Source of the DNA: Chrysogorgia sp. JL179-B06 | Taxonomy: Eukaryota; Cnidaria; Anthozoa; Scleralcyonacea; Chrysogorgiidae | Assembly: GCA_035772405.1 (NCBI GenBank) | Contig: JAYKKM010000159.1 | Location: 626,501 to 690,500, forward strand | DNA: 64,000 nucleotides | Direction: 5' to 3' | Part shown: in pieces, positions 1 to 9,455 of the stretch | Position numbering within the stretch: the first letter of the stretch is position 1 | Layout: each line of letters opens with the position of its first letter | The notes under the pieces: generated by a model | Databases searched by the model: none | Seen by the model: only the letters and a program-made list of their open reading frames with translations | Told to the model about the DNA's origin: nothing | Made by a program: the position numbers and the translations under genes

Positions 1-620
1 AGTATTGGTAGCTTTGAGGGAAAGTAGTTCTTTTGATTAACGAAGACTCTAAAGTTATTCACTGGGTAGTTCAACACGTTTTCCGTTGGATAGCCATCCC
101 AAAGTCCCCAGTGGTTCTTGCGACCTTTTGATAGTGGTTGGATAGTTCCACCAGATAGCCATATTTTTGGAAACTTGTCGTCGTGACCTTTTGGAGACTT
201 GTTGTTGTGTAACCAAATCCACATACTCTTGTCGTTTTTGAAGGTATCACTAGTTATGTTAGTGCTTATGATGTCGTTCTTTCTAAAATATATGTCAACG
301 CCATTAACCTCACCGTCTTGTGAGACAGTTGGATCGAACTCAAACTTGCTCAAAGTGATGTGAGGGTACTTTTTCACTAGATTCAGCTTAGCCACGCGTA
401 TGGCGTTAGCTATCTCTTCCTGGTCAGGTATCATTGGTTTGTTTATCGTTAGATACTTAGTGTACTCCGGGTTACTCTTAAACCTACTTGAGTCTATCGA
501 AACGTCACCAATATTGGTTTTCGTCACGAAGAATATATGTATATGCATATTGTCGTCAACATCAAGAAAAAACCTATTCTTGTCAGCATAAGGATACTTT
601 CTTTTGAACGCATCCATCAT
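1..620 (-). CDS. Polinton-associated hypothetical protein, 3' end beyond window edge
   Basis: The minus strand is open from an ATG at 620 (a second in-phase ATG is at 617) to base 1, about 206 codons with no stop, so the C-terminus lies outside the window. The product starts MMDAFKRKYPYADKNR and is soluble-looking, with many Asn, Asp, Lys and aromatic residues and no membrane segment or signal peptide. Only 17 bp separate it from the penton-like gene on the other strand, so the two form a divergent pair with one shared control region. I do not recognise the family. The position inside a Polinton-like gene block suggests a virion or accessory protein, but that is inference. Confidence 0.6.
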   Translation of the reverse strand, partial: MMDAFKRKYPYADKNRFFLDVDDNMHIHIFFVTKTNIGDVSIDSSRFKSNPEYTKYLTINKPMIPDQEEIANAIRVAKLNLVKKYPHITLSKFEFDPTVSQDGEVNGVDIYFRKNDIISTNITSDTFKNDKSMWIWLHNNKSPKGHDDKFPKIWLSGGTIQPLSKGRKNHWGLWDGYPTENVLNYPVNNFRVFVNQKNYFPSKLPI

Positions 621-637
621 AACATACCGTACGTTAT

Positions 638-1285
638 ATGAGAGTGGTAGTATTGATTAGTGGTTCAACGAAAACTATAGACCTACCAGAGTCAACTCTA
701 GCAACTAACTCAGACCCACACTTACTAGTGAAGAAGGCAACCATCTTTTGGGACTACGTTAACGTAACCACAGTCAACAGTAAGATAACTTATAACAGTA
801 ACAACCACGTTTTTAGTCCTGGGTACCACACCTTTAAAACGATTGCCGACGACTTGAAAGAGTTAGGAGACGTCAAGCTAGTGGCTAACAGATATGACTC
901 GACGTGTACGATAACAACTGATCAACAAATAGAACTGTTTAAATTTGGACAACTTCTAGGGTTTGACGAAAACACTACAATAACCACCACAAAAACCAGT
1001 CCTAACGTTGTGAACGTTAACAGAGGACTGAAATACATACAAGTAACATCTAATATTGTGGACAGGTCTAATAACATAGTTGATGGTAGCAAAAGTGGTT
1101 GTATCGCAGTACTGCCAATAACTAGCACACAGACACTTAAGGGCTCTGTACAACATTTCTTTGGTGTTGGGTCGAAAATCCCAATAAACAAAGGAGTCAT
1201 CAACCAACTAGAGTTCAAGATAACAGATCAGGACGATAACAGTATTAACGTTGGCGAGGTGTTGTTAGATTTACACATCACGTAG
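638..1285 (+). CDS. Penton-like minor capsid protein (single jelly-roll candidate)
   Basis: A 215-residue ORF starts at the only ATG in its frame. It is rich in Thr, Val, Asn and beta-branched residues, as expected for a beta-sandwich protein, and has no membrane segment. The C-terminal third ends in a charged beta-hairpin region closing with GEVLLDLHIT, which resembles the end of minor capsid (penton) proteins of metazoan Polintons and adintoviruses as I remember them. Those proteins form the capsid vertices. Size and position, just upstream of integrase and in the same block as a capsid candidate, fit. The stop codon TAG is the first part of the TAGTGTAT motif ahead of the integrase ATG. 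A structure prediction would decide between jelly-roll and another fold. Confidence 0.55.
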   Translation: MRVVVLISGSTKTIDLPESTLATNSDPHLLVKKATIFWDYVNVTTVNSKITYNSNNHVFSPGYHTFKTIADDLKELGDVKLVANRYDSTCTITTDQQIELFKFGQLLGFDENTTITTTKTSPNVVNVNRGLKYIQVTSNIVDRSNNIVDGSKSGCIAVLPITSTQTLKGSVQHFFGVGSKIPINKGVINQLEFKITDQDDNSINVGEVLLDLHIT

Positions 1286-1290
1286 TGTAT
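1283..1290 (+). promoter_or_regulatory. TAGTGTAT start-proximal motif (integrase gene)
   Basis: This variant of the TAGTATA motif directly precedes the ATG at 1291 and contains the stop codon of the upstream penton-like gene. Related motifs lie at the starts of the next four large genes. It may be a core promoter used late in infection, which is inference from position and recurrence. Confidence 0.4.
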
Positions 1291-2370
1291 ATGGAGCAAG
1301 AACTAAGAGATATTTACTACAACCCATCAACTGGTTACCAATCTGCCGAGAGGCTGTACCAAAAGGCACAAGAAGGCGGTCTAAACGTTAGTAGGGTAAA
1401 GATAAAGGACTGGTTAAAATCTCAAGACACGTACACCAGGTACAAACCAGTTGTTAAGAAACACAAGTTTAGACAAACATTTGTTGACTATCTGGGTGAG
1501 CAGATACAGATGGACTTGGTTGACGTGGGCAAGTACAAGCATAAGAACAACGGGTACTACTGGATACTAACAGCCACTGAGATCCTTAGTAGGTATGCTT
1601 TCGCAATACCCGTCTATAGGAAAGACACGAAAAACATGACTAAGGCTGTCACAAAGTTACTAGAGAAGGTTAAGGTTAGATTTGGCGAGTACCCAAAGCT
1701 GGCTCAGTTTGACGACGGTAAGGAATTCTATAACGTTGGTGTGAAGGATCTATTGGATAAACACAATGTGAAGTACTTCAGCACGAACTCTGATAAAAAG
1801 GCAGCAGTCGTGGAACGGTTTAACAGAACACTCAAGACGTCTATGTGGAAGTACTTCTACAGTAAAGGAACGTACAAGTGGATTGACGTTTTAGATCAGC
1901 TCGTTGAGAATTACAACAATACCAAACATAGTACTATTCTAACGAAACCTAAAGACGTTAGTAAGAAAAACGAAAACGAAGTATGGACGACATTGTTTGG
2001 ACATCATTTCGGTGACTACCCACTACCAAAGTTTAAAGTAGGTGAGACTGTCAGGATATCAAAGTACAAGAGCATATTCGCAAAAGGGTATGAAGCTAAC
2101 TTCACTGAGGAGCTATTCAAAGTGACAAAGGTCATACGCGGTGACCCTACCGTGTACGAGATAGAGGACCATGAAGGGGAACCTATCGTTGGTAAGTTCT
2201 ACGAGGAAGAGTTGTCAGCTGTCGATAAAAAAGACGATGTATATAAAGTTGAGAAGATACTAAAGAGAAAGAAGGTGGGAGGTAAGAAAATGGTTTTAGT
2301 CAAGTGGCTTGGCTACGATAGTAAGCACAACTCATGGATACCAGAGAGTGATATTCAAAACATTGAGTAG
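1291..2370 (+). CDS. Retroviral-type (Polinton) integrase with C-terminal chromodomain
   Basis: This 359-residue DDE integrase would insert the element into host DNA. Counting from the ATG at 1291, the N-terminal 60 residues carry the PSTGYQSAERLY block typical of Polinton integrases. The catalytic core shows QMDLVD (Asp about 75), FDDGKEF (Asp about 141-142) and VERFNRT (Glu about 175). Residues about 313-356 (VEKILKRKK to SWIPESDI) form a chromodomain, including the VKWLGYDSKHNSWIP signature; such domains read histone marks and steer integration. I chose ATG 1291 because an upstream extension would need a GTG start overlapping the previous stop. No frameshifts or internal stops are seen. 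Confidence 0.93.
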   Translation: MEQELRDIYYNPSTGYQSAERLYQKAQEGGLNVSRVKIKDWLKSQDTYTRYKPVVKKHKFRQTFVDYLGEQIQMDLVDVGKYKHKNNGYYWILTATEILSRYAFAIPVYRKDTKNMTKAVTKLLEKVKVRFGEYPKLAQFDDGKEFYNVGVKDLLDKHNVKYFSTNSDKKAAVVERFNRTLKTSMWKYFYSKGTYKWIDVLDQLVENYNNTKHSTILTKPKDVSKKNENEVWTTLFGHHFGDYPLPKFKVGETVRISKYKSIFAKGYEANFTEELFKVTKVIRGDPTVYEIEDHEGEPIVGKFYEEELSAVDKKDDVYKVEKILKRKKVGGKKMVLVKWLGYDSKHNSWIPESDIQNIE

Positions 2371-2376
2371 TATATA
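2368..2376 (+). promoter_or_regulatory. TAGTATATA start-proximal motif
   Basis: The motif begins with the integrase stop codon and runs directly into the ATG at 2377. It is the clearest copy of the motif shared by the genes of this provirus. Confidence 0.45.
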
Positions 2377-3744
2377 ATGGCTGAAGGAGGATTTGATGAC
2401 ATTGAAATAAAAAATCGTGAGGAAGAAAAAGAGCGTGACAATTTTAAGGAATATACAGACGAACAGTTAGAAATTGAAGTCAACCAACTCAATACTATAC
2501 TAGAGGAAAACTGGACAACACAAGAATATAGTAGTGTACGTGACAGATTCACTAGGGTGAGACAAGAGCTAGAGAGGAGAGACATATCACTCAGAGTAAA
2601 AAACAGATACGTGGAAACATCATTCACAAGTAATGATGATGGTAACACAGTAACAATAACTGGAGAGGATAAAAAGAGTGACATGTCTGGTGGTATCCCA
2701 AACTCGAAAAATGATGGAAGGGCAATCTCTATGTCAATAACAAGAGATCGAAAACAGTTTCTGTTGGACCATCTTGGTGTCCAAATTAATGTTGGGGATG
2801 GAAAAGCCTCGCAGAGTTTGATAGAAAATATAAAAGTAATGTTTGGTGTTAAAGGTCTTCCTATAGGGTTAGAATTTGGGGAAAAGAGAGTTATGGTGTC
2901 AAGAGGGAATTCTATAGTGTATAGCGAAGCTGAGAGGTCACATACAGATGTCAATAAATTTAAGAGTCTACTAAATAATGCTATTAAGGAGCATGGAGCC
3001 ACTACATCTGCGATGGTTGAGGAAATTAATGACGACAACACAATCCCAGATAATGTGTCAGAAGACATAGTATCTAACACAAGCGAACAGATACAAGACA
3101 AAGTCACACGAAGAGAGGAGCAACTCGTAGAAACGTCGCAAGGTATCTTCGTTAGTGAACAAGAGATTAGGGAGTTCGCTGGCTCTCTTGACCCAAAAGG
3201 ATCAACTGATGTTAAGACAGAGTCGCTAGATGCACTAGGCGATCAATATAGACTCATGTCTATCGTCGAGACAGACCCTCTAAAAGAACAATTCTATAAG
3301 AGTGTTAGTGACACAGCTTACTTGAAGGCAGATAGCATCCGTATCGAAAACAACATAAGGCCAGAACATGACGAGGCAATAGGCATACTAAAAGACGAGG
3401 TTGAGGGTAACGATCTAAATAGACTCGAAAGGTTCAAAAAATGGGTAAAGGAAAACTTAGTTGGAATAAGTGCTATATCAATCTCTATAGCCGGGATAAT
3501 AACTACCATAGTAATAGGCGCTAGAAGTGCTATCGTCAAAGGTGGTCAAACACTTGGAAAATTAGGAAAAGCTATAACTAATCTAGCCACAAAGGCTGGC
3601 CCTCTACTGGCTGGACTGCTAAACGTGGTGGCAACTGCGTTAAAGTGGGGAGCTGCAGGCATATATTGGTTAGCGTCTAATTTATGGATCCTAGCGATAG
3701 CACTAGCTTGGTTCGTCTACGATCAGTACAAACAGAGGAAATAA
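2377..3744 (+). CDS. Polinton conserved membrane protein, function unknown
   Basis: A 455-residue protein with three zones. Residues 1-75 are highly charged and predicted coiled coil (DEQLEIEVNQLN region). The middle is polar and acidic. The last 96 residues are strongly hydrophobic: a transmembrane-like segment at about 361-381 (VGISAISISIAG), a Gly/Ala/Lys amphipathic stretch at about 388-430, and a second membrane-like segment at about 427-448 just before the basic tail YKQRK. This tail layout resembles an uncharacterised protein I associate with cnidarian Polintons. A role in virion membrane interaction or penetration is possible but not shown. The frame is intact. It lies between integrase and the capsid candidate on the same strand. 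Confidence 0.75.
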   Translation: MAEGGFDDIEIKNREEEKERDNFKEYTDEQLEIEVNQLNTILEENWTTQEYSSVRDRFTRVRQELERRDISLRVKNRYVETSFTSNDDGNTVTITGEDKKSDMSGGIPNSKNDGRAISMSITRDRKQFLLDHLGVQINVGDGKASQSLIENIKVMFGVKGLPIGLEFGEKRVMVSRGNSIVYSEAERSHTDVNKFKSLLNNAIKEHGATTSAMVEEINDDNTIPDNVSEDIVSNTSEQIQDKVTRREEQLVETSQGIFVSEQEIREFAGSLDPKGSTDVKTESLDALGDQYRLMSIVETDPLKEQFYKSVSDTAYLKADSIRIENNIRPEHDEAIGILKDEVEGNDLNRLERFKKWVKENLVGISAISISIAGIITTIVIGARSAIVKGGQTLGKLGKAITNLATKAGPLLAGLLNVVATALKWGAAGIYWLASNLWILAIALAWFVYDQYKQRK

Positions 3745-3757
3745 AACATGTGTTATA

Positions 3758-3766
3758 ATATATAGT
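3758..3766 (+). promoter_or_regulatory. TATATAGT start-proximal motif (capsid gene)
   Basis: The short spacer between the membrane-protein stop (3744) and the capsid ATG (3767) contains TATATAGTATG, so the start codon is fused to the motif. Confidence 0.4.
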
Positions 3767-4981
3767 ATGAATACTAGTGAAAAAGAGTTGCTTCCTGGAT
3801 ATAGACGTCGTGAAATATCTGCTATCAAAGGCACAAGAACCCGTCACGTTGTGACACTGAACCCTAACAAAGCCAATCCAGAGAAGGAGTTATACATTGA
3901 TATCCCAAAGACAAAGGGTAACACTTGTTTAGTACCCTCCAGTTTCCATCTCCTATTCGACTTCAAAAGTGCGAACGCGAAATCATGGTTTCTTAATAAC
4001 CTCTCGAGACTACTCTCTGAAAAACTGGTTATAAAACTAGCAGGTGAGACTGTGTACGACAACTGTGGTGAGAGTGTTATCGGTACGTACAGAGATTTAT
4101 GGAGACCTAAAACAGAGCGAACGGCTATGATTGAATACGGCCTAGCAAACGAGAACCTTCGAAAGTTAATCTCGAAGGACGACAGTGGCGCGGCCAGTGG
4201 AAACGTACAAAAAGTTAGCGATGGTCTGATGTTCTCTATTCATGGCACCAAACAAAAGATTCAACTTGACAAGATTCTAGAAGATCACGGTTTATACGCA
4301 CCGTATAATATGAACAATAATCTCAGGTACATAATCACACTCCCCAAAGCAACTGATATTATGGTGGCTCAATCTGGATCAGCTGTTACTGGTTATACGT
4401 TGGAGAACCTCGAATTGGAGTACGAAACTATCGAGAGTCAAGAGATCGCTGATGAAGTATCATCTCTATACGCATCCGGTAGATCTCTATCGTACGAGCA
4501 CGTCACGCTAATGAAGACTGTGGAGTGGGATAAAGGAATCACACTCGTGAACGAAAATATTAACCTACCAAGAAAGTCAATGAAAGCTATCGTTCTACTC
4601 TTCACAAATAAGACAAGAACTGACAGTGAGGAGTTCGTCTACCCAAACATAGAGTCAGTCAAACTTACTATAGAAGGCGTGCCAAATATGGTATACAGTC
4701 AAGGAATACCAAAATCAAGACTATGGGTAGAAGCGAAACGACTATTTGGACGAAAACTAGACTGTGACCAGCACATGACTGTCCAAAAGTTTTACAAAGA
4801 CGGTTTCGCTTTGGTTGTTGACCTTAGATCTATCGAAGATAACGCTAAAGTAGCCACTGGAAAAAAGATCGTGAATACTCAGTCAGGAATACTGATGGAA
4901 ATCATTAAAAAAGTCACAACAGCGAACGTCATGTGTAGAATATTCATACTCTCCGACGGACTCGTAAACCTTACACTCTAA
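3767..4981 (+). CDS. Probable major capsid protein (double jelly-roll type), 3' end interrupted by transposon
   Basis: The visible 404-residue ORF is a beta-rich, soluble protein with two similar halves in composition, as expected for the double jelly-roll hexon-like capsid proteins of Polintons, adintoviruses and virophages. Blocks that fit that family in my judgement are SSFHLLFDF near residue 48 and the segment from SRLWVEAKRLFGRK to VVDLRS near residues 322-352. The stop used now (4979-4981) is supplied by the first bases of the transposon inserted at 4974. Beyond the transposon, from 11946, the frame resumes in phase for about ten codons and stops at 11975-11977. The present protein therefore loses its last few residues and gains two foreign ones. 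The family call is from pattern only. Confidence 0.65.
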   Translation: MNTSEKELLPGYRRREISAIKGTRTRHVVTLNPNKANPEKELYIDIPKTKGNTCLVPSSFHLLFDFKSANAKSWFLNNLSRLLSEKLVIKLAGETVYDNCGESVIGTYRDLWRPKTERTAMIEYGLANENLRKLISKDDSGAASGNVQKVSDGLMFSIHGTKQKIQLDKILEDHGLYAPYNMNNNLRYIITLPKATDIMVAQSGSAVTGYTLENLELEYETIESQEIADEVSSLYASGRSLSYEHVTLMKTVEWDKGITLVNENINLPRKSMKAIVLLFTNKTRTDSEEFVYPNIESVKLTIEGVPNMVYSQGIPKSRLWVEAKRLFGRKLDCDQHMTVQKFYKDGFALVVDLRSIEDNAKVATGKKIVNTQSGILMEIIKKVTTANVMCRIFILSDGLVNLTL

Positions 4982-4985
4982 AAAC

Positions 4986-5470
4986 TGGTGTGTAAAATTA
5001 CACACGAAATGCGCAATTTTACACACATTAGTGTGTAAAATTGCACAGTGTGGCCGCTAAAACACGCAAAAAAACACTGTGTGTGCTTTATTACATACCA
5101 TGCGTGTTTTATTACACGCATTGTGTGTTTTTCTACACACCTATGCGTGTATTTACTCACGTAGGCGTGTTATTTTACACATATGTTTTTGTGTGTAATT
5201 TTTACACACCATTGAATATTGAATAGTGTGTTAATTTAGCACAGTTTTTTCATTTTACACGCCATAGGCAAAAACACACCATTCAAATTTACACGCCTTG
5301 CTTCATTTTACACATCTTAAATAAACACACCATTCAAATTTACACGCCTTGCTTCATTTTACACATCTTAAATAAACACACCATTCAAATTTACACGCCT
5401 TCCTTCATTTTACACAGCTTAAATAAACACACCATTCAAGTTTACACATCTTGCTGCACTTCTTGCATGT
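4986..5470. repeat. Left subterminal array of GTGTGTAAA/TTTACACAC palindromic repeats
   Basis: The array begins with short palindromes (TGTGTAAAATTACACA type) and passes into four tandem copies of an approximately 50-bp unit (5275-5450) containing ACACACCATTCAAATTTACA. It matches in style the right subterminal array at 11660-11931. Such arrays may be transposase binding sites; that is inference. Confidence 0.8.
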
Positions 5471-5720
5471 TTCAGGACGGCGGAGCGTGTTTATTTTAAA
5501 ATTAATTTCCAAGGAATACAACGTACGGAAAACCTCGATTTAGATATTCCAGAGGTATTTCATATAGGTTTTTCCGGTTTATAAACATCACAGCCAACAT
5601 GTTCCTTAGCTTTAATACATATGTTATTTTCATAATTTTGAATGCTCATTATTTTGTCCCTGGAAGGATTATCAAACTGAAAATAGCGCTTGTGTTATAA
5701 CAAAATATAATACGCGAGTT

Positions 5721-5774
5721 ACGCGAGTCGAACTCGCGGCGATTGTATTGAATCGCCGCGAGTTTGACTCGCGT
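5721..5774. repeat. GC-rich perfect-type hairpin
   Basis: Two 24-bp arms (5721-5744 and 5751-5774) built on ACGCGAGTC and CTCGCGGCGATT are complementary at 23 positions and are separated by 6 bp. It stands out against very AT-rich flanks. Function is unknown. Confidence 0.8.
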
Positions 5775-5799
5775 GCGTATGCATCGTGTATTAAACATG

Positions 5800-6295
5800 G
5801 CGACGATTACTGTATTTTAAAATTTTTATTCAACACAAGGCGAATCAGAGCCAGGCGATGGATTTATTTAGCCAATGGATACTTGGTTTCGATAAATTTT
5901 CATGATCATGTATCGTCTAAAACATGCCACCGTATTGTATATTATTACCGTGTTTTTGTTCAATGATAGTTGATATATGGATTTATTTACCAACACTATT
6001 AAGTCTAAACTTGGACTAAACCAGAATGGATGAACATTTTAATGCCTTCGATCATGAATACACGAGGTATGACTATATATATATATATATAATATTAAGA
6101 TGGTGAACCGATGAACGAGCTGATGTTTCGAGCGAAGCATGAGTCACAGCGAGCAGTTTAAAGGTTTTCGATCACAATTCAGTTTTAATACTTAAGATAA
6201 AAATATATTCCTTGCAGGGTTTCTTGAAAAATACCCCCCCCCCCCCGCTGTAGATTTAAAACAGTAATTTAATATGATGGCAGTGCAGTTGACCA
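5800..6295. other. No gene seen; AT-rich spacer with short (TA)n and poly-C runs
   Basis: This stretch has a (TA)n run near 6074-6092 and a run of about 13 C at 6234-6246. No ORF with coding character was seen. Confidence 0.5.
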
Positions 6296-7740
6296 GAGCC
6301 TAGTCACTAAGTTGCATTTTTCCCAACTCGTCTGGTTTGGTCTTAAAATCTATATATTCCAACACTTGAAATTTTCCTTCACCATAAATCCTTAGTACCT
6401 GTAATATCCCAGCATTACCACCACCATATATACAGAACTTGTGACTAGGCTCACGGCAACTGCTTCCATAGCTCAGTGGTCAGAGCACTGCACTAGCATC
6501 GCAGGGTCGTGGGTTCAATTCCAGCCGGAAGGCCTTGAAGTTGCATTTTTTGCAACTGGTCCCGGTTTGGTCTTAAAATGTATGTATTCCAACACTCGAA
6601 ATTTTCCTTCACCATAAATCCTTTCAACATGTAGTTTGATCGAGTGAATGCCAAATATTACCTATAATATACCCAGAATCTTATCCCGGCATTACCACCA
6701 CCATATATACAGAACTTGTGACAAGGCTCACGGCAACGGCTTCCATAGCTCAGTGGTCAGAGCACTGCACTAGCATCGCAGGGTCGTGGGTTCAATTCCA
6801 GCCGGAAGGCCTTGAAGTTGCATTTTTTGCAACTGGTCCCGGTTTGGTCTTAAAATGTATGTATTCCAACACTCGAAATTTTCCTTCACCATAAATCCTT
6901 TCAACATGTAGTTTGATCGAGTGAATGCCAAATATTACCTATAATATACCCAGAATCTTATCCCGGCATTACCACCACCATATATACAGAACTTGTGACT
7001 AGGCTCACGGCAACGGCTTCCATAGCTCAGTGGTCAGAGCACTGCACTAGCATCGCAGGGTCGTGGGTTCAATTCCAGCCGGAAGGCCTTGAAGTTGCAT
7101 TTTTGCAACTGGTCCCAGTTTGGTGTTAAAATGTATGTATTCCAACACTCGAAATTTTCCTTCACCATAAATCCTTTCAACATGTAGTTTGATCGAGTGA
7201 ATGCCAAATATTACCTATAATATACCCAGAATCTTATCCCGGCATTACCACCACCATATATACAGAACTCGTGACTAGGCTCTCGGCAACGGCTTCCATA
7301 GCTCAGTGGTCAGAGCACTGCACTAGCATCGCAGGGTCGTGGGTTCAATTCCAGCCGGAAGGCCTTGAAGTTGCATTTTTCGCAACTGGTCCCGGTTTGG
7401 TCTTAAAATGTATGTATTCCAACACTCGAAATTTTCCTTCACCATAAATCCTTTCAACATGTAGTTTGATCGAGTGAATGCCAAATATTACCTATAATAT
7501 ACCCAGAATCTTATCCCGGCATTACCACCACCATATATTAACATATAGAACTCGTGACTTCTAAGGCTCTCCGCAACGGCTTCCGTAGCTCAGTGGTCAG
7601 AGCACTGTACTACCATTGCAGGGTTGCGGGTTCAATTCCAGCCAGAAGGCCGCTAAGTTGCATTTTTCACAACTCGTCCCGGTTTGGTCTTAAAATGTAT
7701 AATTCGAAATTTTCCTTCACCATAAATCCTTAGAACCTAT
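6296..7740 (+). repeat. Tandem array of five tRNA-Ala-like SINE units
   Basis: Five units repeat with a period of 276-287 bp. The tRNA-like part of each starts at about 6462, 6739, 7016, 7292 and 7579 and is about 72 bp long. It contains an A box (TAGCTCAGTGG), a D-arm (GCTC/GAGC), an anticodon-like arm with loop CTAGCAT (anticodon AGC, alanine) and a B box (GGTTCAATTCC). The acceptor and T stems have mismatches, so these are tRNA-derived SINE promoters and not functional tRNAs. The unit body includes a TTGCATTTTTNGCAA small hairpin and the motif CATTACCACCACCATATAT. Copies also occur at 9470-9975 (minus) and 51140-51395 (plus). SINEs are usually dispersed; this head-to-tail arrangement is unusual. 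Confidence 0.85.
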
Positions 7741-7866
7741 ATTATATATATATATATACTAATAATTTGTTTCCTGCAATAACATTTTCAGTGGTTTTAT
7801 AATATACACATATATTATAATAAATTATATGTTATATATTATACACATTAAACATTGGATAATATG

Positions 7867-8534
7867 TTAAAAGAGTTCAACACTGGCAGTGTCTTTGTCA
7901 ACAACAAATTTTTGTTCTCCTTTTTCAATACAATGTAGAACACCATGCCATGGCAAATTGTTGTATGTCAGCACTGTCTTCCCCTCTGTCATTTCCACAT
8001 GATAGGCCATGTAATGTTGTTTAAAACCAACTGTTTCCAAAATAGTCACCAGAAACATTTTCTCATCCTCCCACACAATTATACTCTCTAGTAGTCCAAA
8101 CAAAGGATAATCTTGCTCTGCATTTGGTTGCATTTCTGCAAGTCGAAGGACAGCACCAGGTCTATATTGGACTCCATGAATAATTGTTGATTTAACTCTG
8201 TTTAAATAAAACAAATTACAATGTTGGTTTACTCTCGGTTGCAACTTACCCATCCACACTAGGTACTTTGAATTTTATTTTCATTAATATACAATCAACA
8301 TTTACTTACTTGGTCGCAATGAATTTGTCCAGTCTTGTATGAACATCAAGTGCCTCATAAAACATGTTTGCACAAGGATGATCATTGATCATTAAGGTCT
8401 ACATTACATTCATCTGCAGTAATAAATATATCAATTTGAATTAATTTATTAATTATGTTTACCCTGGCCCCAGAGGCAATGCATTGGTAGTCCAGAGCAA
8501 GCCTGAAAATACGCGACCGGACACGGTCCGCCAT
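7867..8534 (-). CDS. Possible three-exon gene of unknown family inside the transposon
   Basis: On the minus strand, exon 1 runs 8534-8463 (starts MADRVRSRIF), exon 2 8398-8310 and exon 3 8197-7867, ending at a stop. Donors are GTAAAC and GTAAGT and acceptors end in AG; phases agree (0, then 2), giving about 163 residues. Exon 3 (VKSTIIHGVQYRPGAVLRLA onward) resembles a domain I have seen in unnamed proteins repeated in cnidarian genomes, often next to transposon genes. I cannot name its function. The first acceptor (8399-8400) is weak, and an alternative acceptor upstream would put a stop in frame, so the gene may be decayed. It may belong to the host transposon or to an element nested in it. 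Confidence 0.4.
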
Positions 8535-8637
8535 GAAAAGGGTAACTGACTGGAACAGAATTGCCTTCGTTCCTGACAATTTGTCTGGTAATAGTAATGA
8601 GAAACTCTGCAACATATTGCATTTTTTTATATGCATT

Positions 8638-8785
8638 ATATTATATTATATTGCATTATATTATATTATATTACTGTATATTATATTATATTATATATTA
8701 TATTATATTATATTATATTATTTTATATTATATTATATTAATATTATATTATATTATATTATATTATATATTATATTTTATAAAA
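8638..8785. repeat. TATAT pentanucleotide satellite
   Basis: Tandem TTATA/ATATT units produce spurious Tyr/Ile ORFs. A conserved 75-bp module containing GTGTTTATATCAGGC follows at 8775-8845. Confidence 0.9.
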
Positions 8786-8849
8786 TAAGTCGTGTCTTAC
8801 GCACATTGTGATTGGCAGTTATTGTGTTTATATCAGGCTATGTAAAAGA

Positions 8850-9020
8850 TGGATTGATTACGCTATCGTGATACACCATCAATTAGCCATCAATTAGCCA
8901 TCCTACGCCATCAATTAGCCAGCTATCATATGCCATTAATACAATACAATACAATTATATTATATTATATTATATTTTATTATTATATTATATTGTTATA
9001 TTATATTATTATATTATAAC
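8850..9020. repeat. CCATCAATTAG minisatellite followed by TATAT satellite
   Basis: Copies of GCCATCAATTAGCC occur at about 8870-8935, then TATAT-type repeats to about 9018. The same minisatellite is found at 9990-10060 and, inverted, at 34205-34345 and 34620-34735. Confidence 0.75.
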
Positions 9021-9289
9021 TCTTACCCAGACTCCACCTTCTGTTTGGAATTACTATTATAATCTATGACAAGTTGTGACAAAATCTGTTTTAAATACAC
9101 TGTAAACTATTAAAATGAAGTATAGGAGTATCATTAGATGTGTGAAGTTGATCATCCAGCTTGTTGTAGTCTTAACTCTTGAGAAAGACTATTGTTGGTG
9201 ACAGACGTTTTGACGGCCTCAGCAGCAGTCATCATCGAACCGTCAGTCACCAACAAAGTCTTTCTCAAGACTACAACAACCTGGACGAT

Positions 9290-9390
9290 CAACTATATTA
9301 TATTATATTATATTATATTATATTATATTATATTATATTATATTATATTATATTATATTATATATTATATTATATTATATTATATTATAA
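9290..9390. repeat. TATAT pentanucleotide satellite
   Basis: About 95 bp of near-perfect TATAT repeats, followed by another copy of the GTGTTTATATCAGGC module at about 9387-9455. Confidence 0.9.
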
Positions 9391-9455
9391 AATAAGTTGT
9401 GTCTTACGCATGCTGTGATTGGTCAGTTACCGTGTTTATATCAGGCTATGTAAAA

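Noticed and set aside
2355..3107. 250-codon minus-strand frame
   Set aside because: Antisense shadow of the intact membrane-protein gene, Ser/Leu-rich as expected for such shadows.
4986..5470. CRISPR-like array of 50-bp units
   Set aside because: The units are contiguous tandem repeats without unique spacers, in a eukaryotic transposon end.
6462..7650. Functional tRNA-Ala genes
   Set aside because: Acceptor and T stems have mismatches and the units repeat inside a SINE body, so they are tRNA-derived promoters of repeats.
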